Assembly (NCBI GenBank): GCA_030583605.1 | Contig: CP129466.1 | Span: 1,743,001 to 1,807,000 of the forward strand | DNA length: 64,000 nt | Reading direction: 5' to 3' | Source of the DNA: Gammaproteobacteria bacterium | GTDB taxonomy: Bacteria > Pseudomonadota > Gammaproteobacteria > Steroidobacterales > GCA-2729495 | Shown here: in pieces, positions 44,906-54,723 of the stretch | How positions within the stretch are numbered: the first letter of the stretch is position 1 | How the letters are laid out: each line of letters starts with the position of its first letter | Made by a program: the position numbers and the translations under genes | The notes under the pieces: model-generated | Told to the model about the DNA's origin: nothing | Databases searched by the model: none | The model's input: only the letters and a program-made list of their open reading frames with translations

Positions 44906-45598
44906 ATGGATAGCTCCTACATATCTTTCATGCGCGACCTTGAGGCAAGGTTCCAGCGCGCAACGGGACTTCCGGATCGAGCGCACTACAAGATTTTCTA
45001 TTGTCAGGTGCACCCGGCGCCGATACTTACCCTCGGGATCAATCCTGGCGGAGCGCCATCCAACACCAATCCGGACGGCCGGACACACAAGGACGGCGCA
45101 ATAGCTGCTGCTTCGGCGTCGTACTACGAGAACAACGAGCACGACATTCTGGATTGCGAATGGCGTGAAAATGCCGCGCTTCGCCCACTGCTCACTCGGC
45201 TGGTAGGTGGGGATCCGAAGTCCATCCGCACGAATGTTGTGAAGACCAATATGGCGTTTCACCGCTCGGCGAAGAAAAAGGACATCGACATTGAGGCCGC
45301 AACGGCACAGACAGCTCCATTTCTAGCTGAGATCATCAACGTCGTCTGTCCAAAGGAAATTTTCCTCACGGGCGTTTCTTTAGCTGTGTTCATTAATCGA
45401 TTCGCTTCGTCCAGCGCAATCCTTGCGGCTCCTGAGCGCGACCCGGATATCAAACAGGTCATTTTTGCTGCGTCAAAGGTCAGCCTGAAGTCGACAGGTA
45501 CGCAGGCGCTTGTGGTGCAACTGGCGCACGCATCGCAATTCGGGTGGACCTACGATCGTTATGAAGTGGCTAACCGCATCGCGGTGCTGCGTGCGTGA
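44906..45598 (+). CDS. Putative uracil-DNA-glycosylase-superfamily protein
   Basis: The 230-residue protein contains ILTLGINPGGAPSN near residue 40, resembling motif 1 (G-x-N/D-P-G) of the UDG superfamily, and a late small-residue segment with LVVQLAHASQFGW where the second catalytic motif (HPS-like) would fall. The middle block NVVKTNMAFHRSAKK would be the nucleotide pocket. The assignment is a fold-level guess and a glycosylase activity is not shown. It stands as a single gene, 185 bases before the large operon. Confidence 0.5.
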   Translation: MDSSYISFMRDLEARFQRATGLPDRAHYKIFYCQVHPAPILTLGINPGGAPSNTNPDGRTHKDGAIAAASASYYENNEHDILDCEWRENAALRPLLTRLVGGDPKSIRTNVVKTNMAFHRSAKKKDIDIEAATAQTAPFLAEIINVVCPKEIFLTGVSLAVFINRFASSSAILAAPERDPDIKQVIFAASKVSLKSTGTQALVVQLAHASQFGWTYDRYEVANRIAVLRA

Positions 45599-45672
45599 TC
45601 AATCGTGTTGTCCATCGCGGGGCAACTTTCTGGCCATTCGTAGCCGCAGACCGACCATTGTTGTTGGTGGGT

Positions 45673-45689
45673 GGCTCATTTGGTGAGCC
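45673..45689. promoter_or_regulatory. Inverted repeat upstream of the defence operon
   Basis: GGCTCA-TTTGG-TGAGCC is a perfect 6-bp palindrome in the 185-bp region before the helicase gene, followed by TAGAAT, a possible -10. It may be an operator. No regulator gene is recognisable nearby. The helicase ATG is preceded by GGGGAG at suitable distance. Confidence 0.3.
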
Positions 45690-45783
45690 TGGAATGTCAT
45701 AGAATGCGGCGAAGCAACAACGCCTGTGGACCCCGGCTGTAGCAAGTCTCCTGGGCGCCCTCGGGCCTTGGGGAGCTGCTGTA

Positions 45784-48700
45784 ATGGCCCGCCTGGAAGA
45801 ACTAACGACCGGTACGTCTGTCCGCGGCATCCGCCCGGATGCGGCGGTCACCGTAGTCAGCGTCCAGTGGTTCGGGTCCGATGCCCTGGAGCTGACCTTC
45901 AAGGGGCCTGACGGCCGGGTCGCCAACCAGCTCGTCTACCGCAGCGACGAACCCGGCCTCACGATCTTGGAGGAAGGCCGCCCCTGGAGCTTCGACGGCG
46001 ACGGCGCCCTGTTCCGGCTGGTTTCCGAGGCCAACCGCATTCGCCTGGCCCACCTGTTCGACCCGGTGCTGGCGGTTCATACCTCGAACGTCCAGCCGCT
46101 GCCGCACCAGATCACGGCGGTGTACGAATCCATGCTGCCGCGCCAGCCGCTGCGCTTTCTACTGGCCGACGACCCCGGCGCGGGCAAGACCATCATGGCC
46201 GGCCTCCTCATCAAGGAACTCATCGCCCGCGGCGACCTGCAACGCTGTCTCGTGGTCTGCCCCGGCAGCCTCGCTGAGCAATGGCAGGACGAGCTCTACC
46301 GAAAGTTCAATCTCCCCTTCGAGATCTTGACCAACGACAAGCTGGAGGCCGCCCGCACCGGCAATTGGTTCCTGGAGACGAACCTCGCTATTGCGCGTCT
46401 CGACAAGCTTGCCCGCAACGAGGACGTGCAGGCCAAGCTCGCCGCCCCGGACTGTCGCTACGACCTCATCGTTTGCGATGAAGCCCACAAGCTCTCGGCC
46501 ACGTTCTTCGGCGGTGAAATCAAGTACACGAAACGCTACAAGCTGGGCCAGCTGCTTTCGACGCTGACGCGCCACTTCCTGCTGATGACGGCCACCCCCC
46601 ACAACGGCAAGGAAGAGGATTTCCAGCTCTTCATGGCGCTGCTCGACGGCGACCGCTTCGAAGGCCGCTTCCGCGACGGCGTGCACGTCGCCGACGTCTC
46701 GGACCTCATGCGCCGCATGGTCAAGGAGAACCTGCTGAAGTTCGACGGCACGCCGCTGTTCCCTGAGCGCATCGCGCACACGGTGCCCTACAGGCTCTCC
46801 GATGCGGAGGCGGCGCTCTACAAGGCTGTCACCGACTACGTGCGCGAGGAGTTCAACCGCGCCGAGGCCCTGAAAAACGACAAGCGTGCCGGCACCGTCG
46901 GCTTTGCACTGACCATCCTGCAGCGGCGCCTGGCCTCCTCACCCGAGGCGATTTACCAGTCTCTGCGCCGCCGGCGCGAGCGACTGGAGAGCCGCCTCAG
47001 GGAGCTGGAGCTCCTCCAGCGTGGCGGCAAGCTCGCCGCGGTCGCCGCGGGCCCGCTGCTGGATCCGGAGGACGTCGAGGACCTCGAGGAGGCGCCGGAG
47101 GACGAGCTCGAAGCCGCCGAGGAGGAGATCCTCGACCAGGCTACCGCAGCCAGCACCATCCAGGAGCTCAAGGCGGAGATCCTGTCGCTGCAACACCTGG
47201 AGTCTCTGGCGCTCGCCGTCCGGCGCAGCGGCGAGGACCGCAAGTGGAAGGAACTTGCGAGCCTGCTCGGCGAGATCTTCACCGCCGCCGCCATCGTCAA
47301 CACGCAGGCCGAGCCCCATCACCCGCCCTATGGCGCGGGAGACATCCCGCCGCACAAGCCCTCGCCGCGCCAAAAGCTCGTGATCTTCACCGAGCACCGG
47401 GACACGTTGAATTATCTGCAGCGGCAGATCACGCGACTCCTCGGCCGGGAGTCCGCCGTCGTGATGATTCACGGGGGCATGGGGCGCGAAGACCGCATGA
47501 AGATGCAGGAGTCCTTCAAGCACGACCCCGAGGTGCAGGTGCTGCTCGCCACCGATGCGGCGGGCGAGGGCATCAATCTGCAGCGCGCCCACCTCATGGT
47601 GAACTATGACCTGCCGTGGAACCCGAACCGGCTGGAGCAGCGCTTCGGCCGCATACACCGGATCGGCCAGACCGAGGTCTGCCACCTGTGGAATCTGATC
47701 GCGGAGGAAACACGGGAGGGCGACGTCTACAAGACGCTTCTGGAGAAGCTCGAGCAGGCACGGCACGCACTGGGTGGCCAGGTCTTCGACGTGCTCGGCA
47801 AGCTGCAATTCGAGGGCAAGCCTTTGCGTGATCTCCTCATCGAGGCCATCCGCTATGGCGACCAGCCCGAGGTCCGGGCACGCCTGACGCGGGCGGTGGC
47901 CAGGCCCTTCGACGATCGCCAGATCCAGGACCTGCTGGAGGAACGCGCGCTGGCCCATGACGCCATGGACGCGAGCCGCGTCTATCGCATCCGCGAGGAG
48001 ATGGAGCGGGCGGAGGCACGGCGCCTGCAGCCCCATTACATCGAGTCGTTCTTCCTCGAAGCCTTCCAGCGCCTCGGTGGCACGGCCAAGCAGCGCGAGA
48101 CCCGTCGCTACGAAGTCACCCACGTGCCCGCACCGGTGCGCAACCGGGACCGGCTGATAGGCACCCGCGAACCCGTGCTGCCCCGCTACGAACGCATAGC
48201 CTTCGAGAAGGACCTCGTCGCGCCGCAGGGCCAGCCGCTGGCCGCATTCGTCTGCCCGGGCCACCCGCTGCTCGACGCGACTATCGATCTCACACTCGAG
48301 CGCAACCATGACCTGCTGCGCCGGGGTGCGGTTCTGGTGGACGAGCGCGACCCCGGCACAGCGCCGCGGATGTTGTTCTATCTGGAACACTCCCTGCAGG
48401 ATGCGAGTACCACCCGCACCGGGGAGCGCCGCGTCGTGTCCCGCCGCATGCTCTACGTCGAGCTTGCTGCCGATGGCAGCCCGCGACACCTGCATTACGC
48501 GCCGTATCTCGACTACCGGCCGCTCGGAGATGACGAGCCTTCGGTAGCGGACCTCCTCGGTCGGCCCGAGTGCGGCTGGATCAGCCGCGATCTGGAAGAC
48601 CGGGCTCGCGCGCACGCCGTCGCCCACGTCGTCCCTGAACACCTGGAGGAGGTCCGCTCCCGCAAGGTCGCGCTGGTGGACAAAACCGAAGCCGCCGTTC

Positions 48701-49368
48701 GCGACCGGCTGACCAAGGAGATCAACTACTGGGACCACCGCGCCAACCAGCTCGCCGACCAGGAGCGGGCAGGTAAAGCGAACGCGAAGCTGAATTCAGG
48801 CGAGGCGCGCAAGCGTGCCGATACTCTTCACGGTCGCCTCCAGAAGCGGCTGGAGGAACTGAAGCTCGAGCGGCAGATCTCGCCGCTGCCGCCGGTGGTC
48901 ATGGGCGGGTTGCTCGTGGTCCCGGCGGGTTTGCTGGCTGCGATGAGGGGGCAGCCTGTGGGTGACGTTTCAGCGGAAACGCCTGACAGGCTGGCAGCTG
49001 CCGCAGCGGCCCGGGCTGCCGTCATGGAAGTCGAGCGACGGCTGGGTTTTGAACCCACGGACCGGGAGGCCGACAAGCTCGGCTACGACATCGAGAGCCG
49101 CGTCCCCGGGACCGGGAAACTGCGTTTCATTGAAGTAAAGGGGCGGGTAGCCGGCGCGTCAACGATCACCGTCACGCGCAATGAGATCCTCTATTCACTC
49201 AACAAGCCCGAGGACTTCATCCTGGCGATTGTGGAGTTTCAGCAGGAAGGCCCCGGCCGTGTTCACTACGTGCGGCAGCCGTTCCAGCGGGAGCCGGATT
49301 TTGGGGTGACCAGCGTTAATTACGATTTTGCGGAATTGTTGCTCAAGGCAGAGGTATCGTCCCGATGA
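45784..49368 (+). CDS. SNF2-type helicase with C-terminal DUF3883 domain
   Basis: This 1194-residue protein is the first gene of the island operon. The SNF2/DEAH motor has LLADDPGAGKTIMAG (Walker A, about residue 128), CDEAHKLS (about 231), MTATPHNGK (motif III), and the second lobe with VFTEHRDTL, LLATDAAGEGINLQ and QRFGRIHRIGQ (motif VI, about 618). A charged helical insert lies at about 390-480. The C-terminus (about 1083-1165) is a DUF3883 domain with GYDIES and RFIEVKGR, a nuclease-like D...ExK arrangement. Similar helicases are found in DISARM (DrmD-like) and BREX-related loci. The next ATG overlaps the stop by 4 bases. Confidence 0.9.
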   Translation: MARLEELTTGTSVRGIRPDAAVTVVSVQWFGSDALELTFKGPDGRVANQLVYRSDEPGLTILEEGRPWSFDGDGALFRLVSEANRIRLAHLFDPVLAVHTSNVQPLPHQITAVYESMLPRQPLRFLLADDPGAGKTIMAGLLIKELIARGDLQRCLVVCPGSLAEQWQDELYRKFNLPFEILTNDKLEAARTGNWFLETNLAIARLDKLARNEDVQAKLAAPDCRYDLIVCDEAHKLSATFFGGEIKYTKRYKLGQLLSTLTRHFLLMTATPHNGKEEDFQLFMALLDGDRFEGRFRDGVHVADVSDLMRRMVKENLLKFDGTPLFPERIAHTVPYRLSDAEAALYKAVTDYVREEFNRAEALKNDKRAGTVGFALTILQRRLASSPEAIYQSLRRRRERLESRLRELELLQRGGKLAAVAAGPLLDPEDVEDLEEAPEDELEAAEEEILDQATAASTIQELKAEILSLQHLESLALAVRRSGEDRKWKELASLLGEIFTAAAIVNTQAEPHHPPYGAGDIPPHKPSPRQKLVIFTEHRDTLNYLQRQITRLLGRESAVVMIHGGMGREDRMKMQESFKHDPEVQVLLATDAAGEGINLQRAHLMVNYDLPWNPNRLEQRFGRIHRIGQTEVCHLWNLIAEETREGDVYKTLLEKLEQARHALGGQVFDVLGKLQFEGKPLRDLLIEAIRYGDQPEVRARLTRAVARPFDDRQIQDLLEERALAHDAMDASRVYRIREEMERAEARRLQPHYIESFFLEAFQRLGGTAKQRETRRYEVTHVPAPVRNRDRLIGTREPVLPRYERIAFEKDLVAPQGQPLAAFVCPGHPLLDATIDLTLERNHDLLRRGAVLVDERDPGTAPRMLFYLEHSLQDASTTRTGERRVVSRRMLYVELAADGSPRHLHYAPYLDYRPLGDDEPSVADLLGRPECGWISRDLEDRARAHAVAHVVPEHLEEVRSRKVALVDKTEAAVRDRLTKEINYWDHRANQLADQERAGKANAKLNSGEARKRADTLHGRLQKRLEELKLERQISPLPPVVMGGLLVVPAGLLAAMRGQPVGDVSAETPDRLAAAAAARAAVMEVERRLGFEPTDREADKLGYDIESRVPGTGKLRFIEVKGRVAGASTITVTRNEILYSLNKPEDFILAIVEFQQEGPGRVHYVRQPFQREPDFGVTSVNYDFAELLLKAEVSSR

Positions 49369-51041
49369 CATTGCAATCCCGCAGTCTTGCGGACCAATTG
49401 CGCCCGCTTCAGCCCCATTTCAGGCAGCGGCATTCCGCCATCTTGCCTGTTAGTCAGGTGCTCCTGCACCTGCGAGGCACCGACAAGACCAAGTTGTTTG
49501 ACAAGGCGCGGAACGAGATCCTTGACTGGATAGCGGGTAGGGCCGGACGCACGCTTCCCGATGCCGCCCGGCGCGGCGAAGCATTCGAATTGGACGACGT
49601 GGGCTCGCAGCCTGTCGCGGCCGTAACGTTGGAAGACCCACGCTATTGGGCCGCTCGGCTGGACGATGCCGATAAGAACGTACCGCAGCGCACTTGGGTA
49701 ACCGAGATTGGCCTGGCTGATGACCCATCTGACGGCATCATTTTTGGCGTGCGCCTTGTCTGCGTTACTCGTGGTCGAGATGCACCTTGCGACCGTACGA
49801 TCCCCAGTTTCGTTCGTACGATTGCCGTGCCAGGCAGTGCGTGGCTGGATGCGGTCCCCATCCGCAGCGGGCCGTGGTTGGTGTCTGACGATGGAGCGGT
49901 TGAGGAGCTGGTTCAGCTGCTGACGCGCCCGCGCCGCGCGGATGTCATTGTGATTGCGCTCCCAGAGGTTTCGGAGAATCCTGCCGATGCTCTCGTGGCT
50001 GCCGGCGACCTCTACCGGCGCACGCTTGGTGCCGCCCACATCGTCCTTCTCAGCGGTCCTGCCAGCTTTCATCTGTCCGATCGCATTGGCAAGGAGTACT
50101 CGGTTTTTCGTCAGGCAGTCCGCACCTACAGACCCGGTTTCGATCCGGACCGCGATGAGCCTTACTCCCATCCGCTGGCGCTGCCCCACCGGATTGTGGA
50201 ATGGCCCGACGGCGGGCCGGTGTCGTACGCGACATTCTTGGTAAACCAGTCGCTTGCTCGATCCGTGGCTCGCGGCGATGCGCACCATGCTGTCCCGCCT
50301 TTTGCGACGATCCGTCAGATCGCAGCGAGGCGGCGTCTCGATACGGCACGCAAGGCGGCATCGTCGGATAAGGATCTGCTGGTTATAGCGGAAGGCGAGA
50401 TCATTGACTTGAAGGCCGAGCTAGCTGATCAGAAGCAAACGTACGATAGCCTCATTAAGACCCTTGAAGAAGAGCGTGACGATGCTCGTGCTGCTACCGA
50501 AGCAGCGAACAATAGGTCCACGGCCCTGCGCTATCGTCTGGAGGGCATACAGCAGGCGCTCTCTCAGCGAGGTGAAGTTCTTGCTACACCGCCTATCCCA
50601 AATAGTTTGGATGATTTTGAGACTTGGAGTGCTAGCTACCTGGCCGGCTCTGTCGAGATCAATGGTCGTGCATACCAGGGGATTAAGAAATCCGTCTACC
50701 AGGACCCCGCGCTCGTCTATAAAAGCCTGCTGCTTCTTCGTGATTACTATGTGCCAATGAAGCGCGAGGGCGGGCTCGATCACAAACGCGCGTTCGATGA
50801 CTACTGCCGCCTGTTGAATCTCGAGGAGAGTCAGACATTTTCTGGCGATCGATGGGGCGAAGAGGGCGACACCTACGTCGTGCGGTTTGCCGGCCGGCGG
50901 CGAGTCTTGGATCGTCACCTGAAAAAGGGAGATTCGCGCGATCCACGACGGTGCTTCCGCCTGTACTTCTTCTGGGACGAGGACAGCGAGCAGGTTGTCG
51001 TAGGCTGGCTCACCTCGCACCTCGATAACCGGCTAACCTAA
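49365..51041 (+). CDS. Unknown 558-residue protein with central coiled coil
   Basis: I cannot assign this protein to a family. Three parts can be seen: an alpha/beta N-terminal region (to about residue 310) with alternating hydrophobic strands such as RADVIVIALPEVS and AAHIVLLSGPASFH, a coiled coil at about 345-400 (EIIDLKAELADQKQTYDSLI, then EEERDDARAATEAANN), and a C-terminal domain with many Tyr and Arg (DTYVVRFAGRRRVLDRHLKK, RRCFRLYFFWDEDSEQVVVG). The last piece, rich in beta strands, resembles small barrel or RelE-like folds only superficially. The start overlaps the helicase stop (ATGA), and the methyltransferase starts 4 bases after its stop, so it is part of the system. Confidence 0.75.
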   Translation: MTLQSRSLADQLRPLQPHFRQRHSAILPVSQVLLHLRGTDKTKLFDKARNEILDWIAGRAGRTLPDAARRGEAFELDDVGSQPVAAVTLEDPRYWAARLDDADKNVPQRTWVTEIGLADDPSDGIIFGVRLVCVTRGRDAPCDRTIPSFVRTIAVPGSAWLDAVPIRSGPWLVSDDGAVEELVQLLTRPRRADVIVIALPEVSENPADALVAAGDLYRRTLGAAHIVLLSGPASFHLSDRIGKEYSVFRQAVRTYRPGFDPDRDEPYSHPLALPHRIVEWPDGGPVSYATFLVNQSLARSVARGDAHHAVPPFATIRQIAARRRLDTARKAASSDKDLLVIAEGEIIDLKAELADQKQTYDSLIKTLEEERDDARAATEAANNRSTALRYRLEGIQQALSQRGEVLATPPIPNSLDDFETWSASYLAGSVEINGRAYQGIKKSVYQDPALVYKSLLLLRDYYVPMKREGGLDHKRAFDDYCRLLNLEESQTFSGDRWGEEGDTYVVRFAGRRRVLDRHLKKGDSRDPRRCFRLYFFWDEDSEQVVVGWLTSHLDNRLT

Positions 51042-51044
51042 TAC

Positions 51045-54011
51045 GTGAAGACGAACAAGAAACTCATCGAAGTCGCTCTCCCGCTGGAGGCCATCAACAA
51101 GGCCTCCGCCCGCGAGAAGTCCATCCGCCACGGCCACCCGAGCACGCTGCACCTGTGGTGGGCGCGCCGGCCGCTGGCGGCGGCCCGGGCGGTGATCTTC
51201 GCGCAGATGGTGGACGACCCGTCGTCGCTGCCCGATCTCTTTCCCACCGCGAAGAAGCAGGAGGAGGAGCGCGAGCGGCTGTTTCGCATCATCGAACATC
51301 TGGTGCAGTGGGAGAACACCACCAACGAGAAGGTGCTCGAAGCGGCGCGGGCCGAGATCTGGCAGAGCTGGCGGCGCGCCTGCGCCGAGAACGCCGACCA
51401 CCCGCGGGCCAGGGAGCTCTTCAACCGCACGGTGCTGCCCGGCTTCCACGATCCATTCGCCGGCGGCGGTGCGCTGCCGCTGGAGGCGCAGCGGCTAGGG
51501 CTCGAAAGCCACGCCAGCGACCTGAACCCGGTGGCGGTGCTGATCAACAAGGCAATGATCGAGATCCCGCCGAAGTTTGCCGGCAGGCCGCCGGTGAATC
51601 CGGCATGGCAGAAAAAGCGGGATGACGAAAAGGCGATGACCACCGGCTGGCGGGGCGCGCAGGGGCTGGCCGAGGACGTGCGCTGGTACGGCCAGTGGAT
51701 GCGCGACGAGGCCGAGCAGCGCATCGGGCACCTGTACCCGAAGATCGAAGTCACGGCCGAGATGGTGAAGGTGCGCCCGGACCTGAAGCCGTACGAGGGC
51801 CGCAGGCTCACCGTCATCGCCTGGCTCTGGGCGCGCACGGTGAAAAGCCCGAACCCGGCGTTCGCCAAGGTGGACGTGCCGCTCGCCTCGACTTTCATGC
51901 TCTCGACCAAGGCGGGCAAGGAGGCCTGGGTCGAGCCGGAAATCCTGCCCCCCTCTCCCTCGGGGAGAGGGGCTGGGGGTGAGGGCGGTTACCACTTCAC
52001 GGTGCAGGTCGGCAAGCCGAAGGATGCGGAGGGAGCGAAGAACGGCACCAAGCTCGCACGCGGCGCGAACTTCCGCTGCGTGATGTCCGGCACGCCCATC
52101 GCGGGCGATTACATCAAGGCTGAGGGCAAGGCGGGACGCATGGGTGCACGGCTGATGGCCATTGTCGCCGAGGGCGAGCGCGGGCGCGTGTACCTCGCGC
52201 CGACCCCGGAACACGAGGTGGCGGCACGCAAGGCGCAGCCGGAGTGGAAGCCGGATGTCGCGATGCCCGAGAACCCGCGCTGGTTTTCACCGCCGCTCTA
52301 TGGCCTTAAAACCTACGGCGATCTTTTCACCCCGCGCCAGCTCGTGGCGCTGACGACGTTCTCGGATCTGGTGCAGGAGGCGCGCGAGCGGGTGAAACGC
52401 GATGCGGAGATAGTGTTCAGGACGGAGGACTCAGGACATAGCGGTGACGCTCGCGCCAAGTCCTGTGTCCTGGACACCAGGTCCTTGTCCGAAGGCGGTA
52501 CCGGCGCGGCGGCGTATGCGGAAGCGGTGGGGGTGTACCTGGCTTGTGGCGTTAGCCGCTCTGCGGACTTTTGGTCGAACCTCTGCATCTGGGCCAATCA
52601 GCCAAAGAACGAACTGGTTGCGCACTTGTTTGGTCGACAAGCAATTCCGATGGCCTGGGACTATGCAGAGGCAAACCCGTTTAGTGATTCCGGTGGCAAC
52701 TTTGAGAAGAACGTTAGCTACGTTTCAAAGGGAATCGACTTTCTTCCTGCGAGGGGTAAGGGAGATGCACAGCAGGCCGATGCTACCTCGAACCCATGCT
52801 CAAGGGACCGGCTGATTTCCACCGATCCACCGTATTACGACAACATCGGCTACGCCGACCTCTCCGACTTTTTCTACGTCTGGCTGCGCCGCTCGCTGCG
52901 GCCGATTTTTCCCGACCTCTTCAGCACGCTCGCCGTGCCCAAGGCGGAGGAACTCGTCGCCACCCCGTATCGCCATGGCAGCAAGGAGAAGGCGGAGACC
53001 TTCTTCCTTGGTGGCATGACGCAGGCGATGCACCGCCTCGCCGAGCAGGCACATCCGGCTTTTCCGGTCACGATCTACTACGCCTTCAAGCAGGCTGAGA
53101 GCGAAAGCGAATCAGGAACCGCGAGCACCGGATGGGAGACCTTTCTCGACGCCGTGATTCGGGCTGGCTTCGGGCTCAGCGGTACCTGGCCCATACGCAC
53201 CGAGCGCACGCAAGGTTTGAAGGGCGAGACAAACGCCCTCGCCTCCAGCATCGTCCTCGTCTGCCGCAAGCGTCCTGACAGTGCGCCCACGGCCACGCGC
53301 CGCGAGTTCGTCACTGCGCTGAAGTCCGAGTTGCCTGCCGCGCTTGCCCACTTGCAGCGCGGCAACATCGCGCCGGTGGATCTGGCGCAGGCGGCGATCG
53401 GTCCCGGTATGGCGGTGTACACGCGCTACGCGAAAGTGCTCGACGCCGGGGGCAGGCCGCTCCCGGTGCGCGAGGCGCTCGCGCTGATCAACCAGATCCT
53501 CGACGAGGCGCTCGCCGAGCAGGAAGGCGACTTCGACGCCGACAGCCGCTGGGCGCTCGCCTGGTTCGAACAGCAGGGCTTCGCCGAGGGCGAGTTCGGC
53601 GTGGCCGATACGCTGAGCAAGGCCAAGGTCACCAGCGTCGCCGGCATGGTCGAGGCGGGCATCATCGCCGCCGGCCGCGGCAAGGTGCGTCTGCTCAAGC
53701 CCGCGGAACTCCCCGCCGACTGGGACCCCGCGACCGACCAGCGGCTCACGAGCTGGGAGATGGTCCACCACCTCGTCCGCGTCATCGAGGGTGGCGGTGA
53801 AAGCGCCGCTGCCGAACTCGTGAAGAAGCTCGGCGGCAGAGCCGAAATCGCTCGCGAGCTGGCCTACCGCCTCTACACGCTCTGCGAACGCAAGAAGCGC
53901 GCCGCCGCGGCGCTGGCCTACAACGGCCTGGTGCAGAGCTGGCCAGAAATCGTCCGCCTCGCGCGGGAAGGCGGGACACCAGCCGGGCCTACGCAGGCCG
54001 ACCTGATCTGA
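51045..54011 (+). CDS. DUF1156/COG1743 adenine-specific DNA methyltransferase
   Basis: The 988-residue protein starts at GTG 51045 with the DUF1156 head [40 protein letters not shown] (positions 8-47; only the ends are diagnostic). SAM motif I is [14 protein letters not shown] (about residue 136) and catalytic motif IV is [13 protein letters not shown] (about 593), the DPPY of N6-adenine methylases. The family is known from Pgl/BREX type 3 (PglXI) and from predicted defence operons. Two low-complexity insertions interrupt it (see separate entries), and the stretch just before DPPY has markedly lower GC. The reading frame is nevertheless intact. Confidence 0.92.
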   Translation: MKTNKKLIEVALPLEAINKASAREKSIRHGHPSTLHLWWARRPLAAARAVIFAQMVDDPSSLPDLFPTAKKQEEERERLFRIIEHLVQWENTTNEKVLEAARAEIWQSWRRACAENADHPRARELFNRTVLPGFHDPFAGGGALPLEAQRLGLESHASDLNPVAVLINKAMIEIPPKFAGRPPVNPAWQKKRDDEKAMTTGWRGAQGLAEDVRWYGQWMRDEAEQRIGHLYPKIEVTAEMVKVRPDLKPYEGRRLTVIAWLWARTVKSPNPAFAKVDVPLASTFMLSTKAGKEAWVEPEILPPSPSGRGAGGEGGYHFTVQVGKPKDAEGAKNGTKLARGANFRCVMSGTPIAGDYIKAEGKAGRMGARLMAIVAEGERGRVYLAPTPEHEVAARKAQPEWKPDVAMPENPRWFSPPLYGLKTYGDLFTPRQLVALTTFSDLVQEARERVKRDAEIVFRTEDSGHSGDARAKSCVLDTRSLSEGGTGAAAYAEAVGVYLACGVSRSADFWSNLCIWANQPKNELVAHLFGRQAIPMAWDYAEANPFSDSGGNFEKNVSYVSKGIDFLPARGKGDAQQADATSNPCSRDRLISTDPPYYDNIGYADLSDFFYVWLRRSLRPIFPDLFSTLAVPKAEELVATPYRHGSKEKAETFFLGGMTQAMHRLAEQAHPAFPVTIYYAFKQAESESESGTASTGWETFLDAVIRAGFGLSGTWPIRTERTQGLKGETNALASSIVLVCRKRPDSAPTATRREFVTALKSELPAALAHLQRGNIAPVDLAQAAIGPGMAVYTRYAKVLDAGGRPLPVREALALINQILDEALAEQEGDFDADSRWALAWFEQQGFAEGEFGVADTLSKAKVTSVAGMVEAGIIAAGRGKVRLLKPAELPADWDPATDQRLTSWEMVHHLVRVIEGGGESAAAELVKKLGGRAEIARELAYRLYTLCERKKRAAAALAYNGLVQSWPEIVRLAREGGTPAGPTQADLI
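51946..51986 (+). repeat. Palindromic repeat inserted in frame in the methyltransferase gene
   Basis: CCCCTCTCCC and GGGAGAGGGG pair in a 10-bp stem with a 3-base loop, followed by CTGGGGGTGAGGG. Its translation, [13 protein letters not shown], interrupts the methyltransferase chain without a frameshift. Sequences of this type occur as dispersed palindromic repeats, normally between genes. Confidence 0.65.
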
Positions 54012-54018
54012 GGGCGCC

Positions 54019-54723
54019 ATGGCTGCCGAACCCATTCACAAGCACATGGTCTGCCTGGCCAATTCCCGCAAGACCTCGGGACGCTGCATCGCTGGCAAGG
54101 AACTCCTCCGGGGATCAGCCGGTGGCTGGCTGCGGCCGGTGAGCGACCGGGAGCATGAGGAAGTCTCCGAGGGGGAGCGCCAGTACAAGGATGGCACTGA
54201 CCCCCGGGTGCTCGACATCATCCGGGTGCCCTTGATCCGGCCACGCCCGAAGGAATATCAAAAAGAAAACTGGCTGCTGCATCCCGACTTCTATTGGACG
54301 CGCACGGGTCTGCTGCCATGGTTGGGCCTGCGAACTTTCGCGGATCGACCCGACCGGCTCTGGACCAACGGCTCCAGCACGGTGCAGGGCCTCAACGACC
54401 GCGTGCATCTGAACACGGCGCGCCGGTTCACGGAATCGCTTTATCTGATACACGCGCCCTGCGTGACGCTCCGGGTCCATTCGCCCGGCGAGGATTACGG
54501 CAATGCCAAGCGCCGGGTGCAGGCCTGCTTTGAGTATGCGGGCGAGGAGTACCGCCTCCGCGTCACGGACCCTGTCGTGGAACGCCGCTACCTCGCGATG
54601 CGAAACGGCAAGTACCTGCTGCACGACTGCTATGTGACGGTCAGCCTCGGGGAGCCGTACAAGGGGTATTGCTATAAGCTGGCTGCAGCCATCATCGGGA
54701 AGGACGAGGCGGAACGTACATGA
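54019..54723 (+). CDS. Putative dual-OB-domain protein of a DUF488 locus
   Basis: The 234-residue protein begins HKHMVCLANSRKTSGRCIAG, contains GGWLRPVSDREHEE and a second beta-rich part near AMRNGKYLLHDCYVTVSLGE. Proteins with this head and length are usually found beside DUF488 genes and have been annotated as dual OB-fold proteins, so a nucleic-acid-binding role is plausible; I recall this from family context rather than from a clear motif. The start lies 7 bases after the methyltransferase stop, and the next ATG overlaps its stop by 4 bases. Confidence 0.65.
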   Translation: MAAEPIHKHMVCLANSRKTSGRCIAGKELLRGSAGGWLRPVSDREHEEVSEGERQYKDGTDPRVLDIIRVPLIRPRPKEYQKENWLLHPDFYWTRTGLLPWLGLRTFADRPDRLWTNGSSTVQGLNDRVHLNTARRFTESLYLIHAPCVTLRVHSPGEDYGNAKRRVQACFEYAGEEYRLRVTDPVVERRYLAMRNGKYLLHDCYVTVSLGEPYKGYCYKLAAAIIGKDEAERT

